Of a DNA stretch of 36,172 nt, positions 1 through 7,984 are shown one piece after another. Every line of letters begins with the position of its first letter. The stretch's first letter is position 1. The stretch is from NCBI GenBank assembly GCA_947177775.1, contig CAMWVS010000030.1, positions 1 through 36,172 on the forward strand, given 5' to 3'. This DNA is from an uncultured Prevotella sp. Lineage in GTDB: Bacteria; Bacteroidota; Bacteroidia; Bacteroidales; Bacteroidaceae. A program made the position numbers and the translations under genes. The notes below the pieces were generated by a model that was not told the origin of the DNA, ran no database searches, and saw only the letters and a program-made list of their open reading frames with translations.

Positions 1-73
1 TGCACTAAAAGGTAATCATACCTCTTCGCTCAGAACTCTTACGTCTGCACTAAAATTCGCTCAGAACTCTTAC
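1..73. repeat. Short direct repeat downstream of pyk
   Basis: Two copies of a composite unit are visible. TGCACTAAAA occurs at 1-10 and 46-55, and TTCGCTCAGAACTCTTAC occurs at 25-42 and 56-73. In the first copy the two parts are separated by 14 extra bases; in the second they are adjacent. The array may continue to the left of the window. It lies directly after the pyruvate kinase stop codon. No terminator-like hairpin was seen here. Function is unknown. Confidence 0.75.
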
Positions 74-76
74 CTC

Positions 77-1513
77 TTACTTAGGCAAGTGGAACTCATA
101 CGAGCGGTCGAAGACTTCCTTAACCGTGTTGATTTCAAGGAACGTCGTACTGCCGCCTTCTGCAAAACTGCCGCTGAGATATGCTATCTTGTCATCCATC
201 TCAAGATAGCCCTTCTGACGGAGCATGCGCAAAGCAGCCATGAACTGCTCCTGACGGCCAATCTGCTCATGCTGGGCAACCGGAATAACACCGTAGCTCA
301 GAGCCAGCCAACGCTGCACCTTCTCCTTATAACATACGGCCAACACCGGATTAGGACCACGGAATGCGGCAAGGTGGCGTGCCGTGCGACCTGTCTTACT
401 GTCAGTGATGATACCCTTGACGCCGAGACGCTCGGTAGCCTCGATGGCATTGTGAGCGAGGAATGCCGGAACATCACAGTCGTCGGGCAGCGGAACACTG
501 TTGACGTGCTCACGATATTTGTCTTTCTCGGCCTGCTCGGCTATCTGCGCCATTGTCTCAACTGCCTCGACGGGATATTTACCGCTGGCCGTCTCGCCAC
601 TAAGCATCAGTGCGTCGGTACTGTAGTAAATGGCGTTGGCGATATCAGTAACCTCAGCACGTGTGGGACGCGGATTGTCAATCATCGTGTGGAGCATCTG
701 CGTGGCCACGATGACGGGCTTGCGGGCATGCACACACTTGCGGATGATGTTACGCTGTATGCCCGGAATGCGCTCGATGGGCACCTCGATGCCAAGGTCA
801 CCGCGGGCAATCATGATACCGTAGGAAGCCTCTATGATTTCGTCTATATTGTCGACGCCCTCCTGATTCTCTATCTTTGAGATGATCTTTATGTCGCTGC
901 CGCGGCTGTCCAGTATATCCTGAACGGCACGCACGTCGCCTGCATTGCGGACAAAAGAATGGGCAATGAAGTCGATATCCTCGTCAATGGCAAGATTGAT
1001 GTTCTTAACGTCCTTCTCGGTGAGCGACGGCAGGTCTATATGAACACCCGGAACGTTGACGCTTTTGCGCGAACCGAGCTTTCCATCGTTCTGCACCTGA
1101 GCTATGACGGCGGGACCATTGATACCAATCACCTTCATGTCAATCGCACCGTCATCAAAAAGTATATGGTCTCCCTCGTGGACATCATTGGCGAAATTGG
1201 CGTATGTGAGATTGATTATATCGTGCTGTGTCTCCATCTCCGGACGTCCGAAAATCTTGACTACGTCGCCCGTTTTATATTCGATAGGAGACTCGCATCC
1301 TGTCGTACGTATCTCAGGACCTTTCGTATCTATCATAATACCGATGTGGCTTGACACACTACGCGTATTGCGTATAATCTCTTTAAGACCTTCGGCCGAG
1401 GCGTGGGCCGTGTTCATCCTGACAACATTCATTCCTGCATAAAATAGCTGACGGATAAAGTCAACGTCACATCTCCTGTCGCTGATGGAAGCTACAATCT
1501 TTGTCTGTTTCAT
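77..1513 (-). CDS. pyk: Pyruvate kinase
   Basis: This 478-residue protein converts phosphoenolpyruvate and ADP to pyruvate and ATP in the last step of glycolysis. Family motifs appear in order: MNTAHAS near residue 33, IDTKGPEIRT near 62, a beta-barrel B domain with NDGKLGSRKSVNVPG, ISKIENQEG near 212, IARGDLGIEVP near 235 and the signature ATQMLHTMIDNPRPTRAE near 270. A C-terminal regulatory domain ends at the usual length for a bacterial enzyme of about 470-480 residues. The start MKQTKIVAS matches the normal N-terminus. The gene is transcribed leftward from a promoter at 1638-1668 with a leader of roughly 115 nt. It is divergent from the HU gene and its right-hand side has no co-oriented neighbour, so it is probably monocistronic. 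Confidence 0.97.
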   Translation of the reverse strand: MKQTKIVASISDRRCDVDFIRQLFYAGMNVVRMNTAHASAEGLKEIIRNTRSVSSHIGIMIDTKGPEIRTTGCESPIEYKTGDVVKIFGRPEMETQHDIINLTYANFANDVHEGDHILFDDGAIDMKVIGINGPAVIAQVQNDGKLGSRKSVNVPGVHIDLPSLTEKDVKNINLAIDEDIDFIAHSFVRNAGDVRAVQDILDSRGSDIKIISKIENQEGVDNIDEIIEASYGIMIARGDLGIEVPIERIPGIQRNIIRKCVHARKPVIVATQMLHTMIDNPRPTRAEVTDIANAIYYSTDALMLSGETASGKYPVEAVETMAQIAEQAEKDKYREHVNSVPLPDDCDVPAFLAHNAIEATERLGVKGIITDSKTGRTARHLAAFRGPNPVLAVCYKEKVQRWLALSYGVIPVAQHEQIGRQEQFMAALRMLRQKGYLEMDDKIAYLSGSFAEGGSTTFLEINTVKEVFDRSYEFHLPK

Positions 1514-1637
1514 TGTATGTTCGCTGTATTATTATATAATGTACGTAGAGGAGAGCATTCTGACGCTTCTGCTTTTGTCGTGTCAACTGAGGAGACACGG
1601 ATACCGACGCAAATTACAGAATGCCGCTTATCTTCTG

Positions 1638-1668
1638 CAAAGGTACGGTAATTTTACGAAACCACAAA
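1638..1668 (-). promoter_or_regulatory. Bacteroidota-type promoter for pyk
   Basis: On the minus strand the sequence reads TTTG (1668-1665), 19 bases, then TACCTTTG (1645-1638). This matches the Bacteroidota sigma-70 consensus TTTG-N19/20-TAnnTTTG. It would give a 5' leader of about 115 nt before the pyk start. Confidence 0.8.
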
Positions 1669-1935
1669 ATTATTTGCACAAGAGGCACTGGAGAAACTGC
1701 CAAAGACTCTGGACAGATGACAAAAACAGCCACACTTCCCGAGGCACACAATTGAACTGTTACAAGGCAAGCTTTCAATATCACTCGCATATCTTTACAT
1801 ACACATTCAAAGAACATATATCTTCATAACAGCCTTGCACCTAATATATATATAATGTCACAACAGCCATACGGGCCGGACAGTGGGACTGTAATCGACT
1901 TTAATCCGCTTTTTTCTAAAAAAAGTCTGAAATAA

Positions 1936-1967
1936 TTTCCGTTTACCGTTGAAAATCAGTATATTTG
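1936..1967 (+). promoter_or_regulatory. Promoter for the HU gene
   Basis: A good -7 box TATATTTG lies at 1960-1967, followed by the frequent CA. The -33 region is weaker (TTTC at 1936-1939, 20 bases upstream). The transcript would start near 1974, about 50 nt before the HU start codon. Confidence 0.65.
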
Positions 1968-2022
1968 CACTCCGAATAAACGGAATAAAACAAATTTTCA
2001 CAACAAATATCATATACAAAAG

Positions 2023-2298
2023 ATGACTAAAGCGGATATTATCAACAAAATCGTAGAAGATACGGGGCTTGCCAAAAGAGACGTGGCTGCGACAATTGAG
2101 GCTTTTATGGAAGAAATCAGAGTCAGTCTTGCCACAAATAAGGAAGACGTTTTTCTGCGTGGATTCGGTAGCTTCATCGTAAAACACCGCGCCCAAAAAA
2201 CAGCACGCAATATATCCAAGAATACAACAATCATGATTGACGCTCATGATTATCCGGGATTCAAACCGGCGAAGAGCTTTATTGCAAAGATGAAATAA
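2023..2298 (+). CDS. HU/IHF-family DNA-binding protein
   Basis: This 91-residue protein starts MTKADIINKIVEDTGL, the usual N-terminal helix pair of HU proteins. Residues 42-60 hold the FLRGFGSFIVKHRAQKTAR strand and arm base, equivalent to the F-x-GFGxF-x-V segment of the family. The C-terminal part FKPAKSFIAKMK is also typical. HU dimers bend and compact DNA in the nucleoid. No Shine-Dalgarno sequence precedes the start, as is normal in this phylum. The gene is probably co-transcribed with the 29-aa basic protein 39 bp downstream. Whether it is the main HU or one of several paralogs cannot be told from this window. Confidence 0.93.
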   Translation: MTKADIINKIVEDTGLAKRDVAATIEAFMEEIRVSLATNKEDVFLRGFGSFIVKHRAQKTARNISKNTTIMIDAHDYPGFKPAKSFIAKMK

Positions 2299-2337
2299 TC
2301 AACATTTAATATATAATCAAATTAAAGTCTTATAGCT

Positions 2338-2427
2338 ATGCCAAACGGTAAAAAAAAGAAGGGCCACAAGATGGCTACTCACAAGCGTAAAAAAAGATTA
2401 AGAAAGAACAGACATAAGAGCAAGTAA
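2338..2427 (+). CDS. 29-aa basic protein, bS22/mS38 (AURKAIP1/COX24)-like
   Basis: The frame from ATG at 2338 to TAA at 2425 encodes 29 residues, of which about 17 are Lys, Arg or His. It reads MPNGKKKKGHK, then MATHKRKKRLRKNRHKSK. The pattern K-M-x-x-H-K-x-x-K-x-x-R-x-x-R resembles the C-terminal domain of mitochondrial mS38 (AURKAIP1, Cox24) and the short actinobacterial ribosomal protein bS22. Those proteins insert as a bare basic helix into the small ribosomal subunit. Very similar 29-30 aa proteins are, from memory, conserved in Bacteroidota. The position between HU and RNase G, an rRNA-processing enzyme, fits a ribosomal role. The reading frame is certain; the family link is a by-eye motif match and needs a profile search. 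It could instead be a Bacteroidota-specific ribosomal protein of separate origin. Confidence 0.75.
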   Translation: MPNGKKKKGHKMATHKRKKRLRKNRHKSK

Positions 2428-2474
2428 GCAATTACAGCCCCTTAATTAAGGAAGCTCTGTTCAGAAAAAGAAAT

Positions 2475-2524
2475 GAAAGGAGTGTGTCAATAAAGTCCTT
2501 CCGGGGACTATGGCACACCCTTTC
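2475..2524 (+). terminator. Hairpin between the 29-aa gene and rng
   Basis: GAAAGG-A-GTGTG at 2475-2486 pairs with CACACCCTTTC at 2514-2524. Inside it AGTCC pairs with GGACT around the loop TTCCGG. Only a short, broken T-run follows. It may be a terminator or attenuator that lowers transcription into rng, or an RNA processing site. Confidence 0.6.
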
Positions 2525-2562
2525 TATTTGAACAAACAACTAAAAAACAGAAACTGTAAGGA

Positions 2563-4137
2563 ATGACAAGCGAAGTTATTATTGACGTCCGGCCCAAGGA
2601 CATAGCGATAGCGTTGCTGGAGGACAAAAATCTGGTTGAATATCAGAACGAACCACGCTCCGCATCTTTCTCCGTGGGTAACATCTATGTAGCAAAGGTC
2701 AGAAAGCTTATGCCCGGACTGAATGCGTGTTTCGTGGATGTCGGGTTCGAGAAGGACGCCTTCTTGCATTATCTGGATTTAGGTTCTCAGTTTAACTCTT
2801 ACGAGAAGTATCTCAAGCAGGTACAAAGCGACAGGAAGAAGCTCTTCCCTATATCAAAGGCATCACGTCTGCCCGAAATGAAGAAGGACGGAAGCGTTCA
2901 GACAACCCTGAAGGTCGGTCAGGAAGTGATGGTGCAGATTGTGAAGGAGCCGATATCGACAAAAGGTCCCAGATTGACGTGTGAGCTGAGTTTTGCCGGA
3001 CGTTATCTGGTGCTGATTCCATTCAACGACAAGGTGTCGGTTTCTTCAAAAGTAAGAAAGAGCGAGGAAAGGACAAGGCTTAAACAGCTCATACAGAGCA
3101 TAAAACCCAAAAACTTTGGAGTCATTGTGCGTACTTCGGCCGAAGGAAAAAGAGTGGCCGAGCTGGACATGGAGCTGAAAATTCTGTTGAAGCGATGGGA
3201 GGACGCTATCACAAAGGTACAGAAAACAACAGCACGCCCGCAGGTGATATTTGAAGAAACCGGACGCGCCGTAGCACTGCTGAGAGATCTTTTCAACCCA
3301 ACGTACGACGGTATCTACGTCAACGACGATGAAATCTTCGGTCAGGTGAAGGACTATGTCGGACTGATTGCACCGGAAAAGGTAAACATAGTCAAAAAGT
3401 ACACAGGACAGGTGCCCATTTTCGATAACTTCAACGTCACCAAGCAGATTAAGTCGGCATTCGGAAAGACCGTGAACTATAAGCGCGGCGCCTATCTCAT
3501 CATCGAACACACGGAAGCGCTCCATGTGGTTGACGTGAACAGCGGAAACCGAACACGCTCTGAAAACGGACAGGAAGCCAACGCACTTGAAGTCAACCTC
3601 GGAGCGGCAGACGAGCTGGCACGACAGCTGAGACTGCGTGACATGGGAGGCATTATTGTTGTCGACTTCATCGATATGAACCTTGCCGAAGACCGCCAAC
3701 TGCTCTACGAACGTATGTGCAAGAACATGCAGAAAGACAGAGCGCGCCACAACATCTTGCCGTTGAGCAAATTCGGTTTGATGCAGATTACACGCCAAAG
3801 GGTCCGACCAGCAATGGATGTTAACGTGGAAGAAACATGTCCGACATGTTTCGGACGCGGAAAAATCAAGTCAAGCATTCTGTTCACCGACCAACTCGAG
3901 AGTAAAATTGACCAACTGGTAAACAAGATTGGCATCAAGAAATTCTATCTTCATGTACACCCGTATGTCGCAGCCTACATAAACCAGGGACTGATGTCGC
4001 TGAAACGCAAATGGCAGCTGAAATACGGACTCGGCATCAACATCGTCTCTTCACAGAAGATGGCTTTCCTGCAATATGAGATTTACGACAGGAAAGGTAA
4101 CTACATCGATATGAAAGAAGAGATAGAGACAAAATGA
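2563..4137 (+). CDS. rng: Ribonuclease G (RNase E/G family)
   Basis: This 524-residue endoribonuclease would mature the 5' end of 16S rRNA and cut AU-rich single-stranded RNA. The N-terminal S1-like RNA-binding region (about residues 35-130) includes GNIYVAKVRKLMPGLNACFVDVG. The catalytic core holds VVDVNSGN with Asp324 and IIVVDFIDM with Asp368, the two metal-binding aspartates of the family. A CPTC zinc-link motif follows at Cys426/Cys429, just after the QITRQRVRP segment. The length matches RNase G rather than RNase E; no long RNase E-type scaffold tail is present. The gene follows the 29-aa basic protein by 135 bp and is closed by a strong terminator. Start choice MTSEVIIDVRP agrees with family N-termini. 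Confidence 0.95.
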   Translation: MTSEVIIDVRPKDIAIALLEDKNLVEYQNEPRSASFSVGNIYVAKVRKLMPGLNACFVDVGFEKDAFLHYLDLGSQFNSYEKYLKQVQSDRKKLFPISKASRLPEMKKDGSVQTTLKVGQEVMVQIVKEPISTKGPRLTCELSFAGRYLVLIPFNDKVSVSSKVRKSEERTRLKQLIQSIKPKNFGVIVRTSAEGKRVAELDMELKILLKRWEDAITKVQKTTARPQVIFEETGRAVALLRDLFNPTYDGIYVNDDEIFGQVKDYVGLIAPEKVNIVKKYTGQVPIFDNFNVTKQIKSAFGKTVNYKRGAYLIIEHTEALHVVDVNSGNRTRSENGQEANALEVNLGAADELARQLRLRDMGGIIVVDFIDMNLAEDRQLLYERMCKNMQKDRARHNILPLSKFGLMQITRQRVRPAMDVNVEETCPTCFGRGKIKSSILFTDQLESKIDQLVNKIGIKKFYLHVHPYVAAYINQGLMSLKRKWQLKYGLGINIVSSQKMAFLQYEIYDRKGNYIDMKEEIETK

Positions 4138-4140
4138 ACG

Positions 4141-4178
4141 AAAGCGGGAATGTTGGAAAATATTCCCGCTTTTGTTTT
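4141..4178 (+). terminator. Intrinsic terminator after rng
   Basis: AAAGCGGGAAT (4141-4151) pairs with ATTCCCGCTTT (4162-4172), and the stem is followed by TTTGTTTTG. It starts 3 bp after the rng stop codon. Its 3' side overlaps the -33 element of the next promoter. Confidence 0.9.
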
Positions 4179-4206
4179 GTACATACAGTTTTTTTTTGTT
4201 ACTTTG
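4176..4206 (+). promoter_or_regulatory. Promoter for the glycosyltransferase operon
   Basis: TTTG at 4176-4179 is followed after 19 bases by TTACTTTG (4199-4206) and CA. The -7 box has one base fewer than the full TAnnTTTG. Its position upstream of the ATG at 4237, and inside any longer reading of the gene, supports the shorter start. Confidence 0.6.
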
Positions 4207-4236
4207 CAAGCATATTCACATATACGATACTACCTA

Positions 4237-5421
4237 ATGACTACTATTGAAACAATATTCTGGTTGTGCGTAGCTGTCATATTCTATACTTATATAGGAT
4301 ATGGTATTGTTTTATATACCGCCGTATTGCTCAAAAGAACCTTTTCTCGCGAAAAGAAACATACCGTAAAAACCTCGGACGACAATCTGTTACCAGAAGT
4401 CACAATGGTTATATGTGCCTATAATGAACAAGACGTTGTCGACATGAAGATGGAAAACACCCGCGCATTGGACTATCCCAAGGACAAACTGAACGTGATG
4501 TGGGTGACCGACGGCAGCAATGACGCCACCGGCGAGATGCTGGCACGCTATCCGGAAGTAGTCGTTGAGCACAAACCGGAACGGCGAGGCAAAACGGCAG
4601 CCGTCAACAGAGCCATGAAACTCGTCAGGACGGACATCGTAGTTATGACTGATGCAAACACGATTATTAATCCAGGAGCCATCCGCGAGATAGTCCGACT
4701 GTTCAAAGACCCGACAGTAGGATGCGTAGCCGGAGAAAAACGTGTTGCCGCACGCCATGACGGACAGGCCGCAGCAGAAGGCGAAGGACTTTATTGGAAA
4801 TACGAAAGCACGCTGAAACGGCTGGACAGCGAACTCTATTCGGCCATGGGAGCCGCCGGAGAGTTGTGTGCCGTCAGAAAAGAGCTTTACCGAGCCATAC
4901 CGGAAGACTCACTGCTGGACGACTTCATCATCTCGATGAACATGGTTGCTGAAGGCTATCGCATAGCATATTCATCCGAAGCATACGCCATGGAATACGG
5001 TTCGGCCGATCTGACAGAGGAAGGCAAGCGCAAACGCAGAATTGCCGCAGGAGGATTGCAAAGCATCTGGAGACTGAGACGGCTGATGAATCCCTTACAT
5101 CATCCGGTGGTCTCATTCCAATTCATATCCCACCGCGTTCTCCGCTGGAGCATCACTCCGATTGCTATGATGGCGCTTATCCCTCTCAACGTTGTCTTGG
5201 TCATGGCCAAAGCCGGAACAATCTACAACATCATATGGCTTCTGCAGATATGTTTCTACGCTGCTGCGTGGGTTGGATATGAACTCGACAGGAAAGGCAA
5301 GAGAAACAAACTACTCTATATCCCCTACTATTTCCTATTCATGAACACCAATGTCTTCAGGGGCATGAGATATCTGTGCAACCACAAGAACGGCGTATGG
5401 GAGAAGGCCAGGAGGGGATAA
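4237..5421 (+). CDS. Membrane glycosyltransferase, family GT2
   Basis: This protein of 394 residues has an N-terminal membrane helix (about 5-27), a cytosolic GT-A catalytic domain and two or three C-terminal membrane helices (about 310-385). The catalytic domain shows VTMVICAYNE, the nucleotide-binding VTDGSNDATGEM, the metal-binding TDANT (Asp139), a DD pair at 228-229 as likely catalytic base, and a KRKRRIAAGGLQ segment like the QxxRW region of processive GT2 enzymes. It probably polymerises or transfers sugars for a surface or secreted glycan, with substrate unknown. A start 29 codons upstream is possible in frame, but it would lie inside the rng terminator and ahead of the promoter, so the MTTIETIFW start was chosen. 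The next gene, a hybrid histidine kinase, begins 84 bp downstream on the same strand. Confidence 0.9.
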   Translation: MTTIETIFWLCVAVIFYTYIGYGIVLYTAVLLKRTFSREKKHTVKTSDDNLLPEVTMVICAYNEQDVVDMKMENTRALDYPKDKLNVMWVTDGSNDATGEMLARYPEVVVEHKPERRGKTAAVNRAMKLVRTDIVVMTDANTIINPGAIREIVRLFKDPTVGCVAGEKRVAARHDGQAAAEGEGLYWKYESTLKRLDSELYSAMGAAGELCAVRKELYRAIPEDSLLDDFIISMNMVAEGYRIAYSSEAYAMEYGSADLTEEGKRKRRIAAGGLQSIWRLRRLMNPLHHPVVSFQFISHRVLRWSITPIAMMALIPLNVVLVMAKAGTIYNIIWLLQICFYAAAWVGYELDRKGKRNKLLYIPYYFLFMNTNVFRGMRYLCNHKNGVWEKARRG

Positions 5422-5468
5422 AGTCACTTTGAAGAGACTTGATTCGGAAATGTTTTCTATATAGCAGG

Positions 5469-5492
5469 CTATCATCAGCACTATCATCAGCA
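5469..5492 (+). repeat. 12-bp tandem duplication upstream of the kinase
   Basis: CTATCATCAGCA occurs twice in exact tandem, at 5469-5480 and 5481-5492. It ends 13 bp before the start codon of the hybrid kinase, in its probable translation-initiation leader. Confidence 0.85.
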
Positions 5493-5505
5493 CCATATAC
5501 GAGAA

Positions 5506-6753
5506 ATGGAACAAGACGAACGCGAAATACTATTAAGCAAACTTGCGGAAGCAAACAGACTCGTCAAGATCGTGAAAAGAGAACGGGACGAGGCCTACAT
5601 GAAGCTGGAAGAATGTGAAAAGAAAATCCGTCAAGTCGAATCGGCAGACAGAATGAAGTCATTCTTCCTCGCCGGCATGAGTCATGAGATACGCACGCCG
5701 CTAAACGCAATAGAAGGTTTCTCAAGAATCATAGCCGAAACAGAGTCACTGGAAGAACGCATGAAGTTTCTCGAAATAATAGAGAACAACAGTACAAGAC
5801 TCAACTGTCTCATCACCGACATACTTGACTTGTCACGAATGGAGTCGGGAGAAATCAGCATAAGGAAACAAGAGACAAACCTCAGCAAACTATGCCACGA
5901 CGTTAAGAATATTTTCAAATTCAAGTGTCCGGACGGTGTGAAACTCATTTGCTCAGAACCGACCATATCGGTAATGCTCAACACCGACACGAACAGACTG
6001 ACACAGATTCTCTCAAACCTGATAAACAACGCCTTGAAACACACCGTAAAGGGTAGCATCACGTTCGGTTATCGCCTCATAAGCCAAAGCCAGTATGTGG
6101 AATTCTATGTCGCAGACACAGGAACAGGCATCTCGCCGGATGACATCAACGATATTTTCAGCCTATACACATCAAAGGATGCGGAAACCCTCAACAACGG
6201 TCACGGACTCGGATTGACTATCTGCAAGATTATTGTGGAGAAACTTGGTGGCCAGATTGAAGTAGAATCGACCCTTGGTGAAGGTTCCACATTCAGATTC
6301 ACACTGCCGTTCGACGGTTCGTTGGGCGGAAAAAGCAGACCGTTGGGGACAACAACGGGTTCACACACACTGAGAATGATGGCAGCCGGAGGCCACATGA
6401 AACTCATAATGATAGTCGAAGACGAAGACAGCAACTACGAACTATTGAAGAATGTCCTGGCAAAGCGTTATCGCCTTGTAAGGGCAAGGAACGGCATCGA
6501 AGCCGTTACCACAAACGAAGATGAGAAACCAGACCTCATTCTGATGGATATCCGGATGCCGGAGATGAACGGTCTGGACGCCACACGGATAATAAAAGAG
6601 GTCAATAGCTCAACTCCTATCATCGCGCTGAGCGCATACGCATTCGACACAAACATCAAGGAAGCAAAGGCGGCGGGATGCGACGAGTTCATGACCAAAC
6701 CGATACAGATAAAAGATCTGACGGATATGATTAGCAAATACCTGAACGAATAG
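5506..6753 (+). CDS. Sensorless hybrid histidine kinase
   Basis: This 415-residue protein starts with a charged coiled coil (about 1-48) and has no membrane helix or recognisable sensor domain. The HisKA dimerisation domain carries MSHEIRTPLNAIEGF with phospho-acceptor His60. The HATPase_c domain follows with N-box NLINNALKH, G1 box ADTGTGI and G2 box GHGLGLTI. A C-terminal receiver domain carries the DED acidic pair in MIVEDEDSN, phospho-acceptor Asp348 in LMDIRMPEMNG and the conserved Lys in TKPI. It is a soluble enzyme that would autophosphorylate and pass phosphate to its own receiver; no output domain is present, so another protein must read the signal. It lies between the glycosyltransferase gene and a membrane phosphatase-fold gene that starts 6 bp after its stop. 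Its ligand and partner are not visible here. Confidence 0.93.
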   Translation: MEQDEREILLSKLAEANRLVKIVKRERDEAYMKLEECEKKIRQVESADRMKSFFLAGMSHEIRTPLNAIEGFSRIIAETESLEERMKFLEIIENNSTRLNCLITDILDLSRMESGEISIRKQETNLSKLCHDVKNIFKFKCPDGVKLICSEPTISVMLNTDTNRLTQILSNLINNALKHTVKGSITFGYRLISQSQYVEFYVADTGTGISPDDINDIFSLYTSKDAETLNNGHGLGLTICKIIVEKLGGQIEVESTLGEGSTFRFTLPFDGSLGGKSRPLGTTTGSHTLRMMAAGGHMKLIMIVEDEDSNYELLKNVLAKRYRLVRARNGIEAVTTNEDEKPDLILMDIRMPEMNGLDATRIIKEVNSSTPIIALSAYAFDTNIKEAKAAGCDEFMTKPIQIKDLTDMISKYLNE

Positions 6754-6759
6754 CATATT

Positions 6760-7815
6760 ATGGGAAAGTTAGCAGTACACAAGTATTTTCTTATGATGTT
6801 CCTCATCATACAGATTGTCACCACTATTTTTACTTTCGTTGGCCTTTGGGGAGGCAGCAAATCTCCTGTTGGAAACACGGTACAGGCCATGACGGTCTAT
6901 GTCCTGCCGCTACTTATCATGGCCAATGCTATTCTGTTGGTCTATTGGCTGATAAGACGCAGATGGATTTTCTCCGCCATCCCCACCCTGACCATACTAT
7001 CCTGCATCCCCTACATCGGCACGATATATCAGTTGCGCAGCCTGCCGGAAGATACAGACGGACGCTATGGCATCAAAATCGCGACCTACAACGTCGCTTT
7101 GTTCGGCCGCGAAACATCTGGGTTCATGGCTCAAGACATCCTGTCGGAAATGAAGAAGCAGAAGGTTGACGTGCTCTGTATGCAGGAATATTCGGACATC
7201 TGCGGCGACAAGCGCAACTCAAAAAGCTATAAAGAGTATTTCCCGTATATGTCAACTGGCAACAACGATATGGTCGTTTACAGCAAATACCCTATCCGCG
7301 GCTACAAGAACATCCCATTTGAGGAGAGCAACAACAGCGCCATGTGGGTTGACATCGACGTCAACGGCAAGATGCTTCGTGTCTTCAACGTCCATCTTGA
7401 AACCACCGGATTCAACCGGACGCTGCGCAGCGCGGCAAAGATGGAGATGAAAGGACTGCATGTTGAGCGCAACTCGCTGATCAGCGCGATATACGACAAC
7501 TATACGCTTGGCATGATAATACGTTCCGGACAGGCCGCGACCGTAGCCAACGAAAGACGCAATTCACCCGTTCCGACCATCGTATGCGGCGACTTCAACG
7601 ACGTTCCCTACTCATACGTATATAACACCATGCTCGGCGACATGACCGACGGATTCAAGGAATGTGGCAGCGGATGGATGCGGACCTACAAGAACAAGAA
7701 GCCGGTGCGCATCGACTACATCTTCCACGACAAATCGCTGAACGGAATCACATACTACAGGGAATCACTTACATATTCCGACCACGACCCTGTTTTCATG
7801 AAAATAGCATTGTAA
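6760..7815 (+). CDS. Membrane-anchored endonuclease/exonuclease/phosphatase protein
   Basis: This 351-residue protein has three N-terminal hydrophobic segments (about residues 8-30, 42-65 and 70-92), then a complete EEP-fold catalytic domain. Motifs include KIATYNVALFG, LCMQEYSD with the metal-binding Glu, FNVHLETTG, VCGDFNDVPYS with the catalytic Asp and Asn, RIDYIFHD and YSDHDPVF with the general His. The family hydrolyses phosphodiester or phosphoester bonds in DNA, RNA, lipids or inositol phosphates. The membrane anchor suggests an envelope substrate, but which one cannot be read from sequence. It starts 6 bp after the hybrid kinase, so the two are almost surely co-transcribed. The gene ends at a convergent terminator. 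Confidence 0.9.
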   Translation: MGKLAVHKYFLMMFLIIQIVTTIFTFVGLWGGSKSPVGNTVQAMTVYVLPLLIMANAILLVYWLIRRRWIFSAIPTLTILSCIPYIGTIYQLRSLPEDTDGRYGIKIATYNVALFGRETSGFMAQDILSEMKKQKVDVLCMQEYSDICGDKRNSKSYKEYFPYMSTGNNDMVVYSKYPIRGYKNIPFEESNNSAMWVDIDVNGKMLRVFNVHLETTGFNRTLRSAAKMEMKGLHVERNSLISAIYDNYTLGMIIRSGQAATVANERRNSPVPTIVCGDFNDVPYSYVYNTMLGDMTDGFKECGSGWMRTYKNKKPVRIDYIFHDKSLNGITYYRESLTYSDHDPVFMKIAL

Positions 7816-7894
7816 GAGCAAAAGGTTGCATTACACAGCAACCAAGGAATGGTATTATAAACACAAAAAAATAGCGTTATAAAAGAGGCAAAAA

Positions 7895-7953
7895 TGCCGG
7901 TCGGAAGGTTTGACCCGTCCAAGAACGGACATGGTCAAGCCTTCCGGCCGGCA
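7895..7953. terminator. Convergent terminator between the EEP gene and alaX-like gene
   Basis: TGCCGGTCGGAAGGTTTGAC (7895-7914) pairs with GTCAAGCCTTCCGGCCGGCA (7934-7953) with two G-T type mismatches, extended inward by GTCC/GGAC pairing. AAAA flanks the left side, so on the minus strand the stem runs into a T-run. It separates genes facing each other and probably serves both. Confidence 0.8.
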
Positions 7954-7984
7954 CTTAACGTCACAGCGGAATGCATCCGACGGA

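Larger units (their letters stand above)
1514..2022. other. Divergent intergenic region pyk / HU
   Basis: This 509-bp region holds the pyk leader and promoter on the left and the HU promoter on the right. Reading frames in it show no start context, no protein-family features and no codon pattern like the neighbours. The stretch 1670-1930 is AT-rich with runs such as ATATATATATAA near 1842-1855. No tRNA or clear hairpin RNA was seen. Confidence 0.6.

Noticed and set aside
1485..1829. A 114-codon open frame in the pyk/HU gap
   Set aside because: It overlaps the pyk start and promoter region, has no recognisable domain and no start context.
4150..4236. Longer N-terminus for the glycosyltransferase
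   Set aside because: The extra 29 codons would start inside the rng terminator stem and upstream of the likely promoter.
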